From: Pantoea sp. WMus005
GTDB taxonomy: Bacteria > Pseudomonadota > Gammaproteobacteria > Enterobacterales > Enterobacteriaceae
Length of the DNA stretch: 64,000 nt
Reading direction: 5' to 3'
Assembly (NCBI RefSeq): GCF_013415305.1
Contig: NZ_JACBXU010000001.1
Coordinates: 1,922,001 to 1,986,000, forward strand
Position 1 is the stretch's first letter. Every line of letters starts with the position of its first letter. The notes under the pieces are model-generated. The model saw only the letters and a program-made list of their open reading frames with translations. It had not been told where the DNA came from and ran no database searches. The translations under genes and the position numbers were made by a program. Below, in pieces: positions 8,316-17,228 of the stretch.

Positions 8316-9740
8316 TCAGGCGGCGCTTTTGGCGCGCTCAAAGGCGTCTAATGTCTTTTTACGGGCTACCTTATGATCCACGATTGGTGCCGGATAATCG
8401 AGTTTCTTATGATGCTTCTCTGCCCAGACATGGGGCTGGTGAATATCGCTGTCAGGGACGTCGGCGAGTTCCGGCAGATAGTGACGGATAAAATCGCCCT
8501 TTTCATCGAAACGCTCGCCCTGCGTCGTCGGGTTGAAGATACGAAAATAGGGAGCCGAGTCCGTGCCAGTCGATGCCGCCCACTGCCAGCCGCCGTTGTT
8601 TGCGGCCAGGTCACCATCAATCAGCTGCTGCATGAAGTAACGTTCACCTTCGCGCCAGTCAATCAGCAGATCTTTCACCAGGAAACTGGCGGTGATCATG
8701 CGCAGGCGGTTGTGCATCCAGCCCAGCGCATTCATCTGACGCATCGCGGCATCCACAATCGGGTAGCCGGTTTTACCCGCTTTCCAGGCATCGAAATGCG
8801 CGTCGTTACGCTGCCATTCCACATTACGGGTCCAGCCGATAAACGGCTGATGCCGACACATCGCCGGATAAGCCACCAGCAAATGGCGGTAGAACTCACG
8901 CCAGATCAACTCGTTCAGCCACGTAAATGCGCGACTGTTATCCAGCGCATCGGGATGTTCATGCAACACGCGATGCAGACACTGACGGGGCGAAAGCACG
9001 CCGGTCGCCAGATAGATCGACAGACGGCTGGTAGCGTCGAGCGCCGGAAGGTCACGCTTTGCGGGATAGTCAAGAATGGGTTGAGTGGCGAAATGGCGCA
9101 ACCGCTTCAGCGCAGCCGTTTCGCCTGCCGGGAACAGATCCTGATCAAAGTCTTCGGCTGGATAGTCAAAAGCAGGAATCGGGGTGGTTTTCACCGGCGC
9201 ACCTTTACGCGGTTTCGGTGCTGGCACGCACTCCGGCAGTCCCTGCTGTAAGCGGCGCACGAAAGCCTTGCTGAAAGGCGTAAACACTTTGTACATCGAG
9301 CGATCGCCGCTCTGCACGCTGCCGGGCGGCAGTAACAGGCTGTCATCAAAGCCCTGGCAAATCACGCCCGCTTCATTGAGGCGCTTTTCAGCCTCCGCAT
9401 CGCGCTGGCGCTCGTTAACTTCATACTGGTAATTGTAGAAAAGCTGATCGACCTGCTGCTCTGCACAGAACTGCATCAGCGCATCAACACTGTCGCTGAA
9501 GGCATGACATGTCTGGTAGTGCAGCCCGATACCCCGCTCAGCCAGCGCACTCTGCACCTGCAACAGACTGGCGTGGATAAACGCCGCCTGCTTTGGGGAC
9601 ATATCATGCCGCTGCCACTGTTGCGGCGTCGCAAGGTAGAGTGCAATCACTTTTGCCTCGCTGTCGCGGCAGGCGGCGTGTAGCGCAAGATTGTCGTTAA
9701 TGCGTAAATCGTTACGCAGCCAGACCAGATGGGTGGTCAT
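8316..9740 (-). CDS. phrB: Deoxyribodipyrimidine photolyase
   Basis: Uses blue light to split cyclobutane pyrimidine dimers, with FAD as catalytic cofactor and a folate antenna. It has 474 residues, as expected for class I photolyases. The N-terminal Rossmann domain starts TTHLVWLRNDLRINDN. The C-terminal FAD domain shows WLNELIWREFYRHLL, GYPIVDAAMRQ and NNGGWQWAASTGTDSAPYFR. It lies 12 bp after ybgA, the same pairing as in E. coli. Confidence 0.97.
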   Translation of the reverse strand: MTTHLVWLRNDLRINDNLALHAACRDSEAKVIALYLATPQQWQRHDMSPKQAAFIHASLLQVQSALAERGIGLHYQTCHAFSDSVDALMQFCAEQQVDQLFYNYQYEVNERQRDAEAEKRLNEAGVICQGFDDSLLLPPGSVQSGDRSMYKVFTPFSKAFVRRLQQGLPECVPAPKPRKGAPVKTTPIPAFDYPAEDFDQDLFPAGETAALKRLRHFATQPILDYPAKRDLPALDATSRLSIYLATGVLSPRQCLHRVLHEHPDALDNSRAFTWLNELIWREFYRHLLVAYPAMCRHQPFIGWTRNVEWQRNDAHFDAWKAGKTGYPIVDAAMRQMNALGWMHNRLRMITASFLVKDLLIDWREGERYFMQQLIDGDLAANNGGWQWAASTGTDSAPYFRIFNPTTQGERFDEKGDFIRHYLPELADVPDSDIHQPHVWAEKHHKKLDYPAPIVDHKVARKKTLDAFERAKSAA

Positions 9741-9752
9741 ACGCCTCCTGAA

Positions 9753-10709
9753 TTACTGTCCATAGCGTAAGCACAAGGCTTCGGGATAGGGATCAAAATA
9801 ACGTTGCTGTGCCAGCCACGGATGCGGGTATTCGGCCATGTAGTGCTTGAGAATGGTGATCGGCACCAGCAAGGGTTGTGTACCCTGACGATAGCGGTCA
9901 ATCAGGGTTGCCAGCTCCTGGCGCTGTGGTGAGCTCAGATGCGAACGGAAGTAGCCCTGCACATGCATCAGCACATTGGTGTGATTACGACGTGAGGCGG
10001 GACGTGACATCAGTTCCATCATTCGATTGCGATACTCAAAGGCAAAGGCCTCCAGCGACGCCCACTCGCTCATTGAGGCGACAAACGGTCCCAGTTCGCG
10101 GTATTTTTCCTGTGAGTGCGCCAGCATCATCAGTTTGTAGCGGCTGTGAAAAGCAATCAGCCCCTGACGGGTCAGGCCGTTTTCCCACATCTGATTAAAC
10201 TCATGCAGCGCACAAATGCGGCCAATGAAGTTCTCACGCAGGGCAGGATCGTGCAGGCGCCCGTCTTCTTCCAGTGGCAGCCAGGGCATTTCGCGCTGCA
10301 GAAATTCAGCAAAAATGCCGGTGCCCACTTTACGGTTATTGTTGTTGTCCGGCTCGTAGACCCGCACACGCTCCATGCCGCAGCTGGGGGATTTGGCACA
10401 CAGAATATAGCCACAGAGATGATGCAGCGATTTTACCCGCCCGGCGGACCAGTCACGCATCTGCGTGGTGACCTCCTCTCCGCCATCTTTACTGAAGCAG
10501 AGATGCAGCTCGTCATCACCCTGTTTTACCAGTCGTAAAGCCGGGCGTGGTGTGGGCAGACCAATCGCCATTTCCGGGCAGATCGGCTCAAAGTGGACAA
10601 ATGGGGTAAGATCGTCGGTCGCAAAAGTAAGACGCTTATGCCCACCATCAAATCTGACGCGGTCGCCGAGCAGGCAGGCACTGATTCCAACGGGGATTTT
10701 TTTGCTCAT
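9753..10709 (-). CDS. ybgA: YbgA family protein (DUF523 + DUF1722)
   Basis: A 318-residue two-domain protein. The N-terminal half is DUF523 with conserved cysteines in GISACLLGDRVRFDGGHK and CAKSPSCG. The C-terminal half is DUF1722, equivalent to E. coli YbgA. It is conserved next to photolyase in many bacteria, and a DNA-repair-related role has been suspected from that context. No reaction is established. It is the first gene of the ybgA-phrB-ybgI run. Confidence 0.9.
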   Translation of the reverse strand: MSKKIPVGISACLLGDRVRFDGGHKRLTFATDDLTPFVHFEPICPEMAIGLPTPRPALRLVKQGDDELHLCFSKDGGEEVTTQMRDWSAGRVKSLHHLCGYILCAKSPSCGMERVRVYEPDNNNNRKVGTGIFAEFLQREMPWLPLEEDGRLHDPALRENFIGRICALHEFNQMWENGLTRQGLIAFHSRYKLMMLAHSQEKYRELGPFVASMSEWASLEAFAFEYRNRMMELMSRPASRRNHTNVLMHVQGYFRSHLSSPQRQELATLIDRYRQGTQPLLVPITILKHYMAEYPHPWLAQQRYFDPYPEALCLRYGQ

Positions 10710-10814
10710 ACTTGTACAACCTCCGAAATCTTGTAGAGGTTTAAGTGTAGCGCAAAATGGTCAGGAAAAAAGGTTTAAAACGCGGTTCCGATCAGCTTAT
10801 TCTCAGAAAAATCG

Positions 10815-10843
10815 CAAAAAAAAGCCCGGTCGGTTGACCAGGC
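10815..10843 (-). terminator. Intrinsic terminator of ybfA
   Basis: Read leftward, GCCTGGTC pairs with GACCGGGC (one G-T pair) around a four-base loop and is followed by eight T (10823-10816). It lies 20 bp past the ybfA stop. Confidence 0.85.
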
Positions 10844-10863
10844 CTGTTTTGCAGCAGGGCAAA

Positions 10864-11064
10864 TTACCAGAACGCGCCGCCACCGGCTTCTGACTGCGCC
10901 AGCCAGACCGGCTTCGCGCTGGTCTTACACCAGACGCGGTGCAGATAACTGTAGAAACGCGCCCGATCCTGTCGGAACAACATGACAGGCAGTGCCAGAA
11001 CGCCGAGAAGAACCACCAGCGTACGGCGTGCGATAATTTTGTAACGTGGATAAGCCTGATACAT
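10864..11064 (-). CDS. ybfA: Small membrane protein YbfA (DUF2517)
   Basis: A 66-residue protein with one hydrophobic helix (residues about 12-27, [16 protein letters not shown]) followed by the conserved [21 protein letters not shown] segment. It is clearly homologous to E. coli YbfA, 68 residues. GGAGGAGAAACC is a strong ribosome binding site. Function is unknown. In E. coli ybfA is divergent from kdpFABCDE. Here the divergent neighbour is kdpE directly, with kdpFABCD missing. Confidence 0.92.
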   Translation of the reverse strand: MYQAYPRYKIIARRTLVVLLGVLALPVMLFRQDRARFYSYLHRVWCKTSAKPVWLAQSEAGGGAFW

Positions 11065-11321
11065 GGTTTCTCCTCCCGGTAAGATAAAATGTTTGAATGT
11101 GATCTGTGTCTGACTTTACGCCAGGTTGTGTAATTTTACTACTCATCTGACCACTCTTTTGCCGCTATTTATACTGTTTAAGAATTAACCTGTAATTAAG
11201 TTACATATAAGTTATCGTCTGGTTACACTAAGGTTGAAGCATCTAAAAGGTGAAGCACGCGGACGGCAACCTGTGATATTGATAAAATGGCATTTCGGCC
11301 CCCCTCCAAGGCAGGTATTGC
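11065..11321. promoter_or_regulatory. ybfA-kdpE divergent region with KdpE-box-like sequence
   Basis: The first bases of TTTATACTGTTTA (11168-11180) match what I remember of the E. coli KdpE operator (TTTATACTTTTTTTACA). A possible sigma-70 promoter for kdpE is TTACAT (11201-11206), 17 bp, TACACT (11224-11229). No remnant of kdpF, kdpA or kdpD coding sequence was recognised in any frame. The operator assignment is from memory and tentative. Confidence 0.35.
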
Positions 11322-11996
11322 GTGACCACGGTTTTGATCGTTGAAGATGAAAAAGAGATCCGCCGCTTTGTCCGGCTGGCGCTGGAAAATGAAGATCTGA
11401 AGGTGTTTGATGCCGATACACTGCAGCGCGGACTGATTGAAGCAGCGACCCGCAAGCCCGACTTAGTGATCCTCGATCTTGGCCTGCCGGATGGAGATGG
11501 GACCGATTTTATCCGTGACCTGCGCCAGTGGAGCGCTATCCCGGTCATTGTGTTGTCGGCGCGCAGCGACGAGCAGGATAAGATTGCCGCGCTGGATGCT
11601 GGAGCCGATGACTATCTCACTAAACCTTTTGGCATTGGCGAACTGCTGGCGCGCGCACGGGTGGCACTGCGCCGTCATAGTGGTCAGCAGCCTGACGCCA
11701 GAATACATTTTGCCGACGTCAGCGTCGATTTCGCCGCACGACGCGTACAGCGCGGCGGCAGCGAGATTCACCTCACCCCGATAGAGTTTCGTCTGTTGAG
11801 TATTCTGCTTAACAATGCCGGAAAGGTGCTGACGCAGCGACAGCTGCTGAGCCAGGTCTGGGGGCCCAATGCGGTGGAGCACAGCCACTATTTGCGGATT
11901 TATATGGGGCATCTGCGCCAGAAGCTGGAAGCGAATCCGACCCAACCGGCCCATCTGCTGACCGAAACCGGTATTGGCTACCGTTTTATGCCATAA
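11322..11996 (+). CDS. kdpE: Response regulator KdpE (OmpR/PhoB family), orphan
   Basis: 224 residues, very close to E. coli KdpE, the regulator that activates the high-affinity K+ ATPase kdpFABC. The receiver domain has the phospho-acceptor Asp52 in ILDLGLPDGDG and the conserved Lys in LTKPFG. The C-terminal winged helix shows LTPIEFRLL and the terminal GIGYRFMP. It starts at GTG with AAGGCAGG upstream. The sensor kinase gene kdpD, normally overlapping upstream, and kdpFABC are absent. If functional, it must be phosphorylated by another kinase or act unphosphorylated on other promoters. Confidence 0.93.
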   Translation: MTTVLIVEDEKEIRRFVRLALENEDLKVFDADTLQRGLIEAATRKPDLVILDLGLPDGDGTDFIRDLRQWSAIPVIVLSARSDEQDKIAALDAGADDYLTKPFGIGELLARARVALRRHSGQQPDARIHFADVSVDFAARRVQRGGSEIHLTPIEFRLLSILLNNAGKVLTQRQLLSQVWGPNAVEHSHYLRIYMGHLRQKLEANPTQPAHLLTETGIGYRFMP

Positions 11997-12020
11997 AAAA
12001 AGGCGCCAGAGGCGCCTTTT
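11994..12020. terminator. Bidirectional terminator between kdpE and pgm
   Basis: A run of A, then AGGCGCC, AGA loop, GGCGCCT and TTTT. The hairpin with A/T runs on both sides can serve the convergent kdpE and pgm transcripts. Confidence 0.85.
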
Positions 12021-12034
12021 CTCATCCTGACTTA

Positions 12035-13675
12035 TCAGGCGTTTTTCAGCACTTCGCTGACAATCTCTACAGCTTCTTTCTCAATCTGCGCGCGGTGTTC
12101 TGCGCCCAGGAAGCTTTCACAGTAGATTTTGTAGGCGTCTTCGGTGCCTGAAGGACGGGCAGCAAACCAGCCATTCTCCGTCATTACTTTCAGACCGCCG
12201 ATAGAAGCACCGTTACCTGGCGCGGCCGTCAGACGCGCGGTGATAGGATCACCCGCCAGCGTATCCGCGCTCACCATCTCTGGTGACAGCTTCGACAACG
12301 CAGCTTTCTGCGCTGAAGTGGCTGATGCCTGCAGACGGTTATAGCTTGGTGCGCCAAAGCGTGCGGCCAGCTCGTCATAGTGCTGCTGCGGATTTTTACC
12401 GGTTACGGCAGTAATTTCAGCCGCCAGCAGACACATGATGATGCCGTCTTTGTCCGTTGACCACGGCGTACCGTCGAAGCGCAGGAATGAAGCACCCGCG
12501 CTCTCTTCGCCGCCGAAACCGAAGCTGCCGTCATACAGACCATCAACAAACCATTTGAAACCAACCGGCACTTCCACCAGCTTGCGACCAATGTCGTTGA
12601 CCACACGGTCAATCATGGCGCTGGAGACCAGGGTTTTACCCACGGCAACATCCTGGCCCCACTGTGGACGATGCTGGAACAGATAGTTGATTGCAACCGC
12701 CAGATAGTGGTTCGGATTCATCAGACCTGCTGGAGTCACAATGCCGTGACGGTCATAATCGGGATCGTTACCGAACGCCAGATCAAACTTGTCACGGTAG
12801 GCCAGCAGGCCTGCCATTGCACTTTCAGATGAGCAGTCCATACGCACCACGCCATCTTTATCCAGATGCATAAAGCGGAAGGTCTGATCGACCGCGTCAT
12901 TCACCAGCGTCAGATCCAGCTTGTAGTGCTCAGCAATACGCTGCCAGTAAGCAATACCAGAGCCGCCAAGGGGATCAACACCCAGCTTCAGGCCTGCTTT
13001 CTGAATTGCCGGGAAGTCGATGATTTCTGCCAGACCTTCAACGTAAGGCTGGATCAGATCTTTCTCGACCACGTGACCGCTGGCCATAGCCTGTTCCAGT
13101 GGCAGACGCTTAACCTCTTTCAGCCCATCTTTGATCAGCTGGTTGGCGCGATCTTCCACCACTTTGGTGACATTGGTATCAGCCGGCCCGCCGTTAGGTG
13201 GGTTGTACTTGATGCCGCCATCTTCCGGTGGGTTGTGCGATGGCGTGATGACGATGCCGTCAGCCAGCGGGCCACCCGCTTTGTTGTGCTCAAGAATAGC
13301 ATTTGAGATCGCAGGGGTCGGCGTATAGCCATTGTCCTGCTGCACAATCACATCAACGCCGTTCGCCGCAAGCACTTCCAGTACCGACAGGATAGCCGGC
13401 TCTGACAGCGCATGAGTGTCTTTACCGACGTAGCACGGCCCGGTGATGCCGTTCTTTTTACGCTCTTCGGCAATTGCCTGAGCGATCGCCAGAATGTGCA
13501 TCTCGTTGAAGCTTTGACGCCCTGCACTGCCGCGATGGCCAGAGGTGCCAAATTTCACCGCATGTTCCGGGTTCGCCACATCGGGCTGCAGGACATAATA
13601 TTGTGACGTTAATTGTGCAACGTTAATCAAATCGCTCTGCTGGGCGGGTTGCCCGGCACGTGGGTGATTGGCCAT
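12035..13675 (-). CDS. pgm: Phosphoglucomutase
   Basis: Interconverts glucose-1-phosphate and glucose-6-phosphate, linking glycolysis with UDP-glucose and envelope polysaccharide synthesis. It has 546 residues, the E. coli length. The phospho-serine lies in [13 protein letters not shown], the metal loop in [10 protein letters not shown] and the sugar loop in [12 protein letters not shown], with the phosphate site near [11 protein letters not shown]. It follows seqA by 27 bp on the same strand, the conserved seqA-pgm operon. Confidence 0.98.
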   Translation of the reverse strand: MANHPRAGQPAQQSDLINVAQLTSQYYVLQPDVANPEHAVKFGTSGHRGSAGRQSFNEMHILAIAQAIAEERKKNGITGPCYVGKDTHALSEPAILSVLEVLAANGVDVIVQQDNGYTPTPAISNAILEHNKAGGPLADGIVITPSHNPPEDGGIKYNPPNGGPADTNVTKVVEDRANQLIKDGLKEVKRLPLEQAMASGHVVEKDLIQPYVEGLAEIIDFPAIQKAGLKLGVDPLGGSGIAYWQRIAEHYKLDLTLVNDAVDQTFRFMHLDKDGVVRMDCSSESAMAGLLAYRDKFDLAFGNDPDYDRHGIVTPAGLMNPNHYLAVAINYLFQHRPQWGQDVAVGKTLVSSAMIDRVVNDIGRKLVEVPVGFKWFVDGLYDGSFGFGGEESAGASFLRFDGTPWSTDKDGIIMCLLAAEITAVTGKNPQQHYDELAARFGAPSYNRLQASATSAQKAALSKLSPEMVSADTLAGDPITARLTAAPGNGASIGGLKVMTENGWFAARPSGTEDAYKIYCESFLGAEHRAQIEKEAVEIVSEVLKNA

Positions 13676-13702
13676 TGGCGCTGCTCCCTGACGCTTAAGT
13701 TT

Positions 13703-14248
13703 TTAAATGGTGCCGCAAACTTTCTCGGTCAGTTCCGCAGGGAACTGCATCGAGAGCATGATGTGTTCGACCATGCTGCATTTACGACCAGTATTGGTGT
13801 TGGTGATCACCCAGTACGGGGTGCCGGGTACATGCTTCGGCTTAGTATGGGTGCCATTTTGCAACAGCGTATGCTCATCACCTGCAAAATAGACGCGGGT
13901 ACGGCCCTGCAGCGATGCAGTAGCCTCAGCAAAGGCTGCGGTATCAAGACGATAGAGCGTTGACAAGATAAGCATAAAGCGATTCACCGCCCGCTTCTGC
14001 TCCGCATATTCATCGGAGAGCAGCAGCTCACGCACCGCGCGGACACGATCCTGTGGGCGCGAACCCACAGAAACCTGGGACTCTTTCGCTGCCTCTTTTG
14101 ACGCTGGCTGTACAGGCGAAGCGGGTGCAGTCTGACCGGCCGTGAATTTCAGCATACGACGCAGAATGTCGGATGCGCTTTCACCAATGTGTTGCGTGTG
14201 GCTGGCAATATAACGGTAGAGCTCTTCGTCAACTTCGATCGTTTTCAT
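13703..14248 (-). CDS. seqA: Replication initiation negative modulator SeqA
   Basis: Binds hemimethylated GATC pairs to sequester newly replicated oriC and organise nascent DNA. It has 181 residues. The N-terminal oligomerisation helix starts MKTIEVDEELYRYIASHTQH. A variable Ala/Pro/Ser linker follows (about residues 52-75). The C-terminal DNA-binding domain ends with the conserved MLSMQFPAELTEKVCGTI. It is the promoter-proximal gene of seqA-pgm and divergent from ybfF over a 250-bp gap. Confidence 0.97.
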   Translation of the reverse strand: MKTIEVDEELYRYIASHTQHIGESASDILRRMLKFTAGQTAPASPVQPASKEAAKESQVSVGSRPQDRVRAVRELLLSDEYAEQKRAVNRFMLILSTLYRLDTAAFAEATASLQGRTRVYFAGDEHTLLQNGTHTKPKHVPGTPYWVITNTNTGRKCSMVEHIMLSMQFPAELTEKVCGTI

Positions 14249-14498
14249 CTTATTCCGTACGGTTCTTTCTCATGACAGAACCACCTGTTTCCTGAAAAGA
14301 TCTGAGTATAGTCAGGCAATTCAAAGGATGTGTGGGTTCTAACATCAGGATTATAAAGTTAAATTCAGGCGGGTTGTTAGCAATCAAACGGTTTACGGGC
14401 AAAAGTCAGAATATGTCCTAATGCCGCCGGAACCAGCGCGCCTGAAAAGGTGAAACCATGATAACCTAAGCTCAGGTCTCAAACTTAAGAACTTTGCT

Positions 14499-15263
14499 AT
14501 GATTTTGAACGCCCGTCTGCAAACTGAACAATCCTCTGCGGATTCCCTGCCCATCCTGTTAATTCACGGCCTGTTTGGCAGTCTGGATAACCTTGGCGTG
14601 CTGGCACGCGGCCTGAAAGATGCCGGTCCTCTGCTGCAGGTTGATGTCCGCAACCACGGACTCTCACCCCGATCTGACGAGATGAACTACGCTGTAATGG
14701 CGCAGGATATGGTCGATACGCTGGATGCACACGGCATTGAGCGCGTCGCGGTGATCGGCCACTCGATGGGCGGTAAAATCGCCATGACCATGAGCGCGCT
14801 TGTACCGGACCGCATTGAGCGACTGGTGATGATTGATATCGCCCCTGTGGACTACCAGACCCGCCGCCATGACCAGATATTTGCAGGTATTTGTGCCGTG
14901 ACGGATGCGGGCGTTTCATCCCGCAGCGAGGCGGCCCGCATTATGCGCACGGTGATTGATGAAGAAGGCGTAATTCAGTTCCTGTTGAAATCTTTTCAGG
15001 AGGGCGAGTGGCGATTCAACGTGCCGGTGCTGTGGGATAACTACACTACGATTTCTGGCTGGCAGACGGTGCCTGCCTGGAATCATCCGGCACTCTTCAT
15101 TCGCGGCGGCGACTCCAGTTATCTGGATAACCGTTATCGCGATGCGTTGCTGCAGCAATTTCCGGCGGCTCAGGCCCATGTGATCGGTGGTGCGGGACAC
15201 TGGGTTCACGCAGAGAAACCCGATGCCGTTTTGCGCACTGTTCGTCGTTTTTTTGCGCTTTAA
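14499..15263 (+). CDS. ybfF: Alpha/beta-hydrolase esterase YbfF
   Basis: A 254-residue cytoplasmic hydrolase equivalent to E. coli YbfF, described as an esterase on acyl-CoA and related short-chain esters. The nucleophile elbow is GHSMGG (VAVIGHSMGGKIAM) and the C-terminal catalytic His is in GGAGHWVHAEKP. The physiological substrate is not settled. The gene is divergent from seqA, as in E. coli, and precedes ybfE. Confidence 0.93.
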   Translation: MILNARLQTEQSSADSLPILLIHGLFGSLDNLGVLARGLKDAGPLLQVDVRNHGLSPRSDEMNYAVMAQDMVDTLDAHGIERVAVIGHSMGGKIAMTMSALVPDRIERLVMIDIAPVDYQTRRHDQIFAGICAVTDAGVSSRSEAARIMRTVIDEEGVIQFLLKSFQEGEWRFNVPVLWDNYTTISGWQTVPAWNHPALFIRGGDSSYLDNRYRDALLQQFPAAQAHVIGGAGHWVHAEKPDAVLRTVRRFFAL

Positions 15264-15431
15264 AAGCAATCAGATGGCGGCAAAAGTTTAGGATTGGCGT
15301 CAGGAGTACGCGTGAAGTATGATGGCGCGCTAAAATTTTGCCGCGAGTCAGTTTTGCTGTGGCAATAGCCATTAATTTATAATCTGCGCGGTGAGTGTCT
15401 GGCGCCCGCCCCCATTCAGTTTTACTAAGCC

Positions 15432-15707
15432 ATGGCAAAAGAACAGACTGACCGCACGACGCTCGATCTCTTTGCTGATGAGCGCCGCCCTGGTCGACCC
15501 AAAACCAGTCCGCTGTCGCGTGATGAACAGCTGCGCATCAACAAGCGCAATCAGCTTAAACGTGACAAAGGACGCGGACTTCGTCGTGTCGAACTGAAAA
15601 TGAACAGTGAAGCCGTCGATGCACTCAATACGCTGGCAGAACAGCGTAATCTCAGTCGCAGCGAACTCATTGAACAGATGCTGCTGGCGCAGCTCAAACT
15701 GGATTGA
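15432..15707 (+). CDS. ybfE: LexA-regulated-type small protein YbfE
   Basis: 91 residues, with a very basic N-terminal half (many Lys/Arg) and a C-terminal ribbon-helix-helix-like segment (VELKMNSEAVDALNTLAEQR). It is equivalent to E. coli YbfE, reported as an SOS gene. A TATAAT-like hexamer lies upstream, near 15375. An acceptable LexA box was not found: CTG N10 CAT near 15357 misses one key base, so SOS control is unproven here. Confidence 0.88.
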   Translation: MAKEQTDRTTLDLFADERRPGRPKTSPLSRDEQLRINKRNQLKRDKGRGLRRVELKMNSEAVDALNTLAEQRNLSRSELIEQMLLAQLKLD

Positions 15708-15839
15708 TGCGCGCAAATCGCACGCAGAAGCAAATGTCGGGGCTTTAACCGTTCACCGGTTTTCTCTCGTCTGCTATTATTCGCTGAAATGTGCTGCGGC
15801 ACACATCTCATCATCAGGATTTAAGAGGTTATTTTACTC

Positions 15840-16370
15840 ATGGCACTCGTAGGCATCTTCTTTGGCAGCGATACCGGCAATACCGAAAATATTGCAAAAA
15901 TGATCCAGAAACAGCTGGGTACTGACGTTGCAGAAGTGCATGACATCGCGAAAAGCACAAAAGAAGATCTGGAAGCGTTTGATATCCTGCTGCTGGGCAT
16001 TCCGACCTGGTACTACGGCGAAGCGCAGTGCGACTGGGATGACTTTTTCCCGACGCTGGAAGAGATCGATTTCAACGGCAAGCTGGTTGCGCTTTTTGGC
16101 TGTGGCGATCAGGAAGATTACGCAGAATATTTCTGTGATGCGATGGGCACTATTCGCGACATCATTGAGCCACACGGCGCGGTAATCGTCGGACACTGGC
16201 CAACAGACGGATATCACTTTGAGGCATCAAAAGGGCTAGCCGATGATACTCACTTCCTGGGTCTGGCCATTGACGAAGATCGTCAGCCTGAACTGACTAA
16301 CCAGCGTGTAGAACAATGGGTTAAGCAGATCTTTGATGAACTGCAATTGAAAGAGATTATCGAAGCCTGA
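15840..16370 (+). CDS. fldA: Flavodoxin 1
   Basis: An FMN electron carrier that serves essential reductive enzymes such as MiaB, IspG/IspH, biotin synthase and pyruvate formate-lyase activation. It has 176 residues, the E. coli FldA length. The phosphate-binding loop is GSDTGNTENIAK. The FMN-stacking loops are PTWYYGEAQCDWDDF and FGCGDQEDYAEYFCDAMG. It lies upstream of uof-fur, as in E. coli, where read-through from fldA contributes to fur expression. A perfect 14-bp inverted repeat follows the stop. Confidence 0.97.
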   Translation: MALVGIFFGSDTGNTENIAKMIQKQLGTDVAEVHDIAKSTKEDLEAFDILLLGIPTWYYGEAQCDWDDFFPTLEEIDFNGKLVALFGCGDQEDYAEYFCDAMGTIRDIIEPHGAVIVGHWPTDGYHFEASKGLADDTHFLGLAIDEDRQPELTNQRVEQWVKQIFDELQLKEIIEA

Positions 16371-16643
16371 TCCCGTCTGCCTCAATGTGAGCGCCAGCTC
16401 ACATTGAGGCAATGGAAATTCCTATAGAAATAATAGCCACATTTTTTTAACTTTCTCCGTTTAATCTGTAGAATACCCGCATCGATCTTCCGCTTATTCT
16501 CTTAGCGGCAAGACTAAGCGATGTACAAACAGACATCTGCCACAATCCTCCCCGGCCCGGTGACTTATCCCCAATAGCCCATGATGATTCTGGCACGCCC
16601 ACTGGTTTTCATTTCAGCGCTTCAGTTCTATAATGAGACGCAA
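16371..16643. other. fldA-uof intergenic region
   Basis: Contains the 14-bp inverted repeat at 16379-16410, then an AT-rich stretch and a TATAAT hexamer (16629-16634) with only a weak -35 about 16 bp upstream. The sequence around 16632-16655 (AATGAGACGCAAATGAGA) loosely resembles Fur-box repeats and would fit Fur autoregulation, but the match is imperfect. Confidence 0.4.
16379..16410. terminator. Perfect 14-bp hairpin after fldA
   Basis: GCCTCAATGTGAGC pairs perfectly with GCTCACATTGAGGC around a GCCA loop. It starts 8 bp past the fldA stop. There is no T-run, so it may protect the fldA mRNA end or attenuate read-through into uof-fur rather than stop transcription completely. Confidence 0.5.
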
Positions 16644-16721
16644 ATGAGAATGAGTGAAGATCGACATTCAAGGCGACAAGCCACAAAAGTGAATATTAGT
16701 AACAGGACAAAATCCGCATGA
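16644..16721 (+). CDS. uof: Fur leader peptide Uof
   Basis: A 25-codon reading frame in front of fur whose TGA overlaps the fur ATG (ATGA), so the two are translationally coupled. The peptide begins MRMSEDRHSRRQ and is basic. In E. coli the 28-residue Uof has this same arrangement, and the small RNA RyhB represses fur by blocking uof translation. The position, overlap and length support the call. Sequence conservation with E. coli Uof could not be checked. A second in-frame ATG at 16650 is an alternative start. Confidence 0.75.
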   Translation: MRMSEDRHSRRQATKVNISNRTKSA

Positions 16722-17161
16722 CTGACAACAACACCGCATTAAAGAAGGCTGGCCTGAAAGTGACACTGCCCAGACTGAAAATTCTGGAAGTGCTTCAGGA
16801 ACCTGAGTGCCATCACGTCAGTGCGGAAGATTTGTACAAACGCCTGATTGATATCGGCGAAGAGATTGGCCTGGCTACCGTTTACCGTGTTCTGAATCAG
16901 TTCGATGACGCCGGTATTGTTACCCGCCACAATTTTGAAGGCGGTAAATCGGTCTTTGAACTGACGCAGCAGCATCACCACGATCACCTGATCTGCCTGG
17001 ATTGCGGCAAGGTTATTGAGTTCAGCGATGAGTCGATCGAAACGCGTCAGCGTGAAATCGCGACCCGCCATGGCATCAAGCTGACTAACCACAGCCTCTA
17101 TCTTTATGGACACTGCACACTGGGCGATTGCCGGGAAAACGAAACCCTGCACGATCAGTAA
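16718..17161 (+). CDS. fur: Ferric uptake regulator Fur
   Basis: The Fe2+-dependent repressor of iron acquisition genes, 147 residues. The N-terminal winged helix runs through LGLATVYRVLNQF-like sequence (IGLATVYRVLNQF). The metal-binding region has QQHHHDHLICLDCGKVIEF (regulatory His cluster plus Cys93/Cys96), and the C-terminal pair of Cys lies in HCTLGDCRENE. It is coupled to uof. A strong hairpin terminator follows at 17181-17198. Confidence 0.98.
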   Translation: MTDNNTALKKAGLKVTLPRLKILEVLQEPECHHVSAEDLYKRLIDIGEEIGLATVYRVLNQFDDAGIVTRHNFEGGKSVFELTQQHHHDHLICLDCGKVIEFSDESIETRQREIATRHGIKLTNHSLYLYGHCTLGDCRENETLHDQ

Positions 17162-17175
17162 TGCGGCCTGAAATT

Positions 17176-17206
17176 AAAAAACCGGTGAATTCACCGGTTT
17201 TTTTTC
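17176..17206. terminator. Terminator after fur
   Basis: AACCGGTGA/TCACCGGTT stem with A-run before and eight T after. It can serve fur and, in the other direction, the convergent NTF2-like gene. Confidence 0.88.
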
Positions 17207-17228
17207 GTCTGATTTCTGCTGTAACGTA

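Noticed and set aside
11065-11321. Remnant of kdpD or kdpF coding sequence
   Set aside because: No frame gives more than a few residues resembling the KdpD C-terminus or KdpF; stops are frequent.
15264-15431. LexA box for ybfE
   Set aside because: The best candidate, CTG N10 CAT, misses an essential base of the CTG N10 CAG core.
16620-16660. Fur box for fur autoregulation
   Set aside because: Only loosely similar to the 19-bp consensus; too many mismatches to list as a site.
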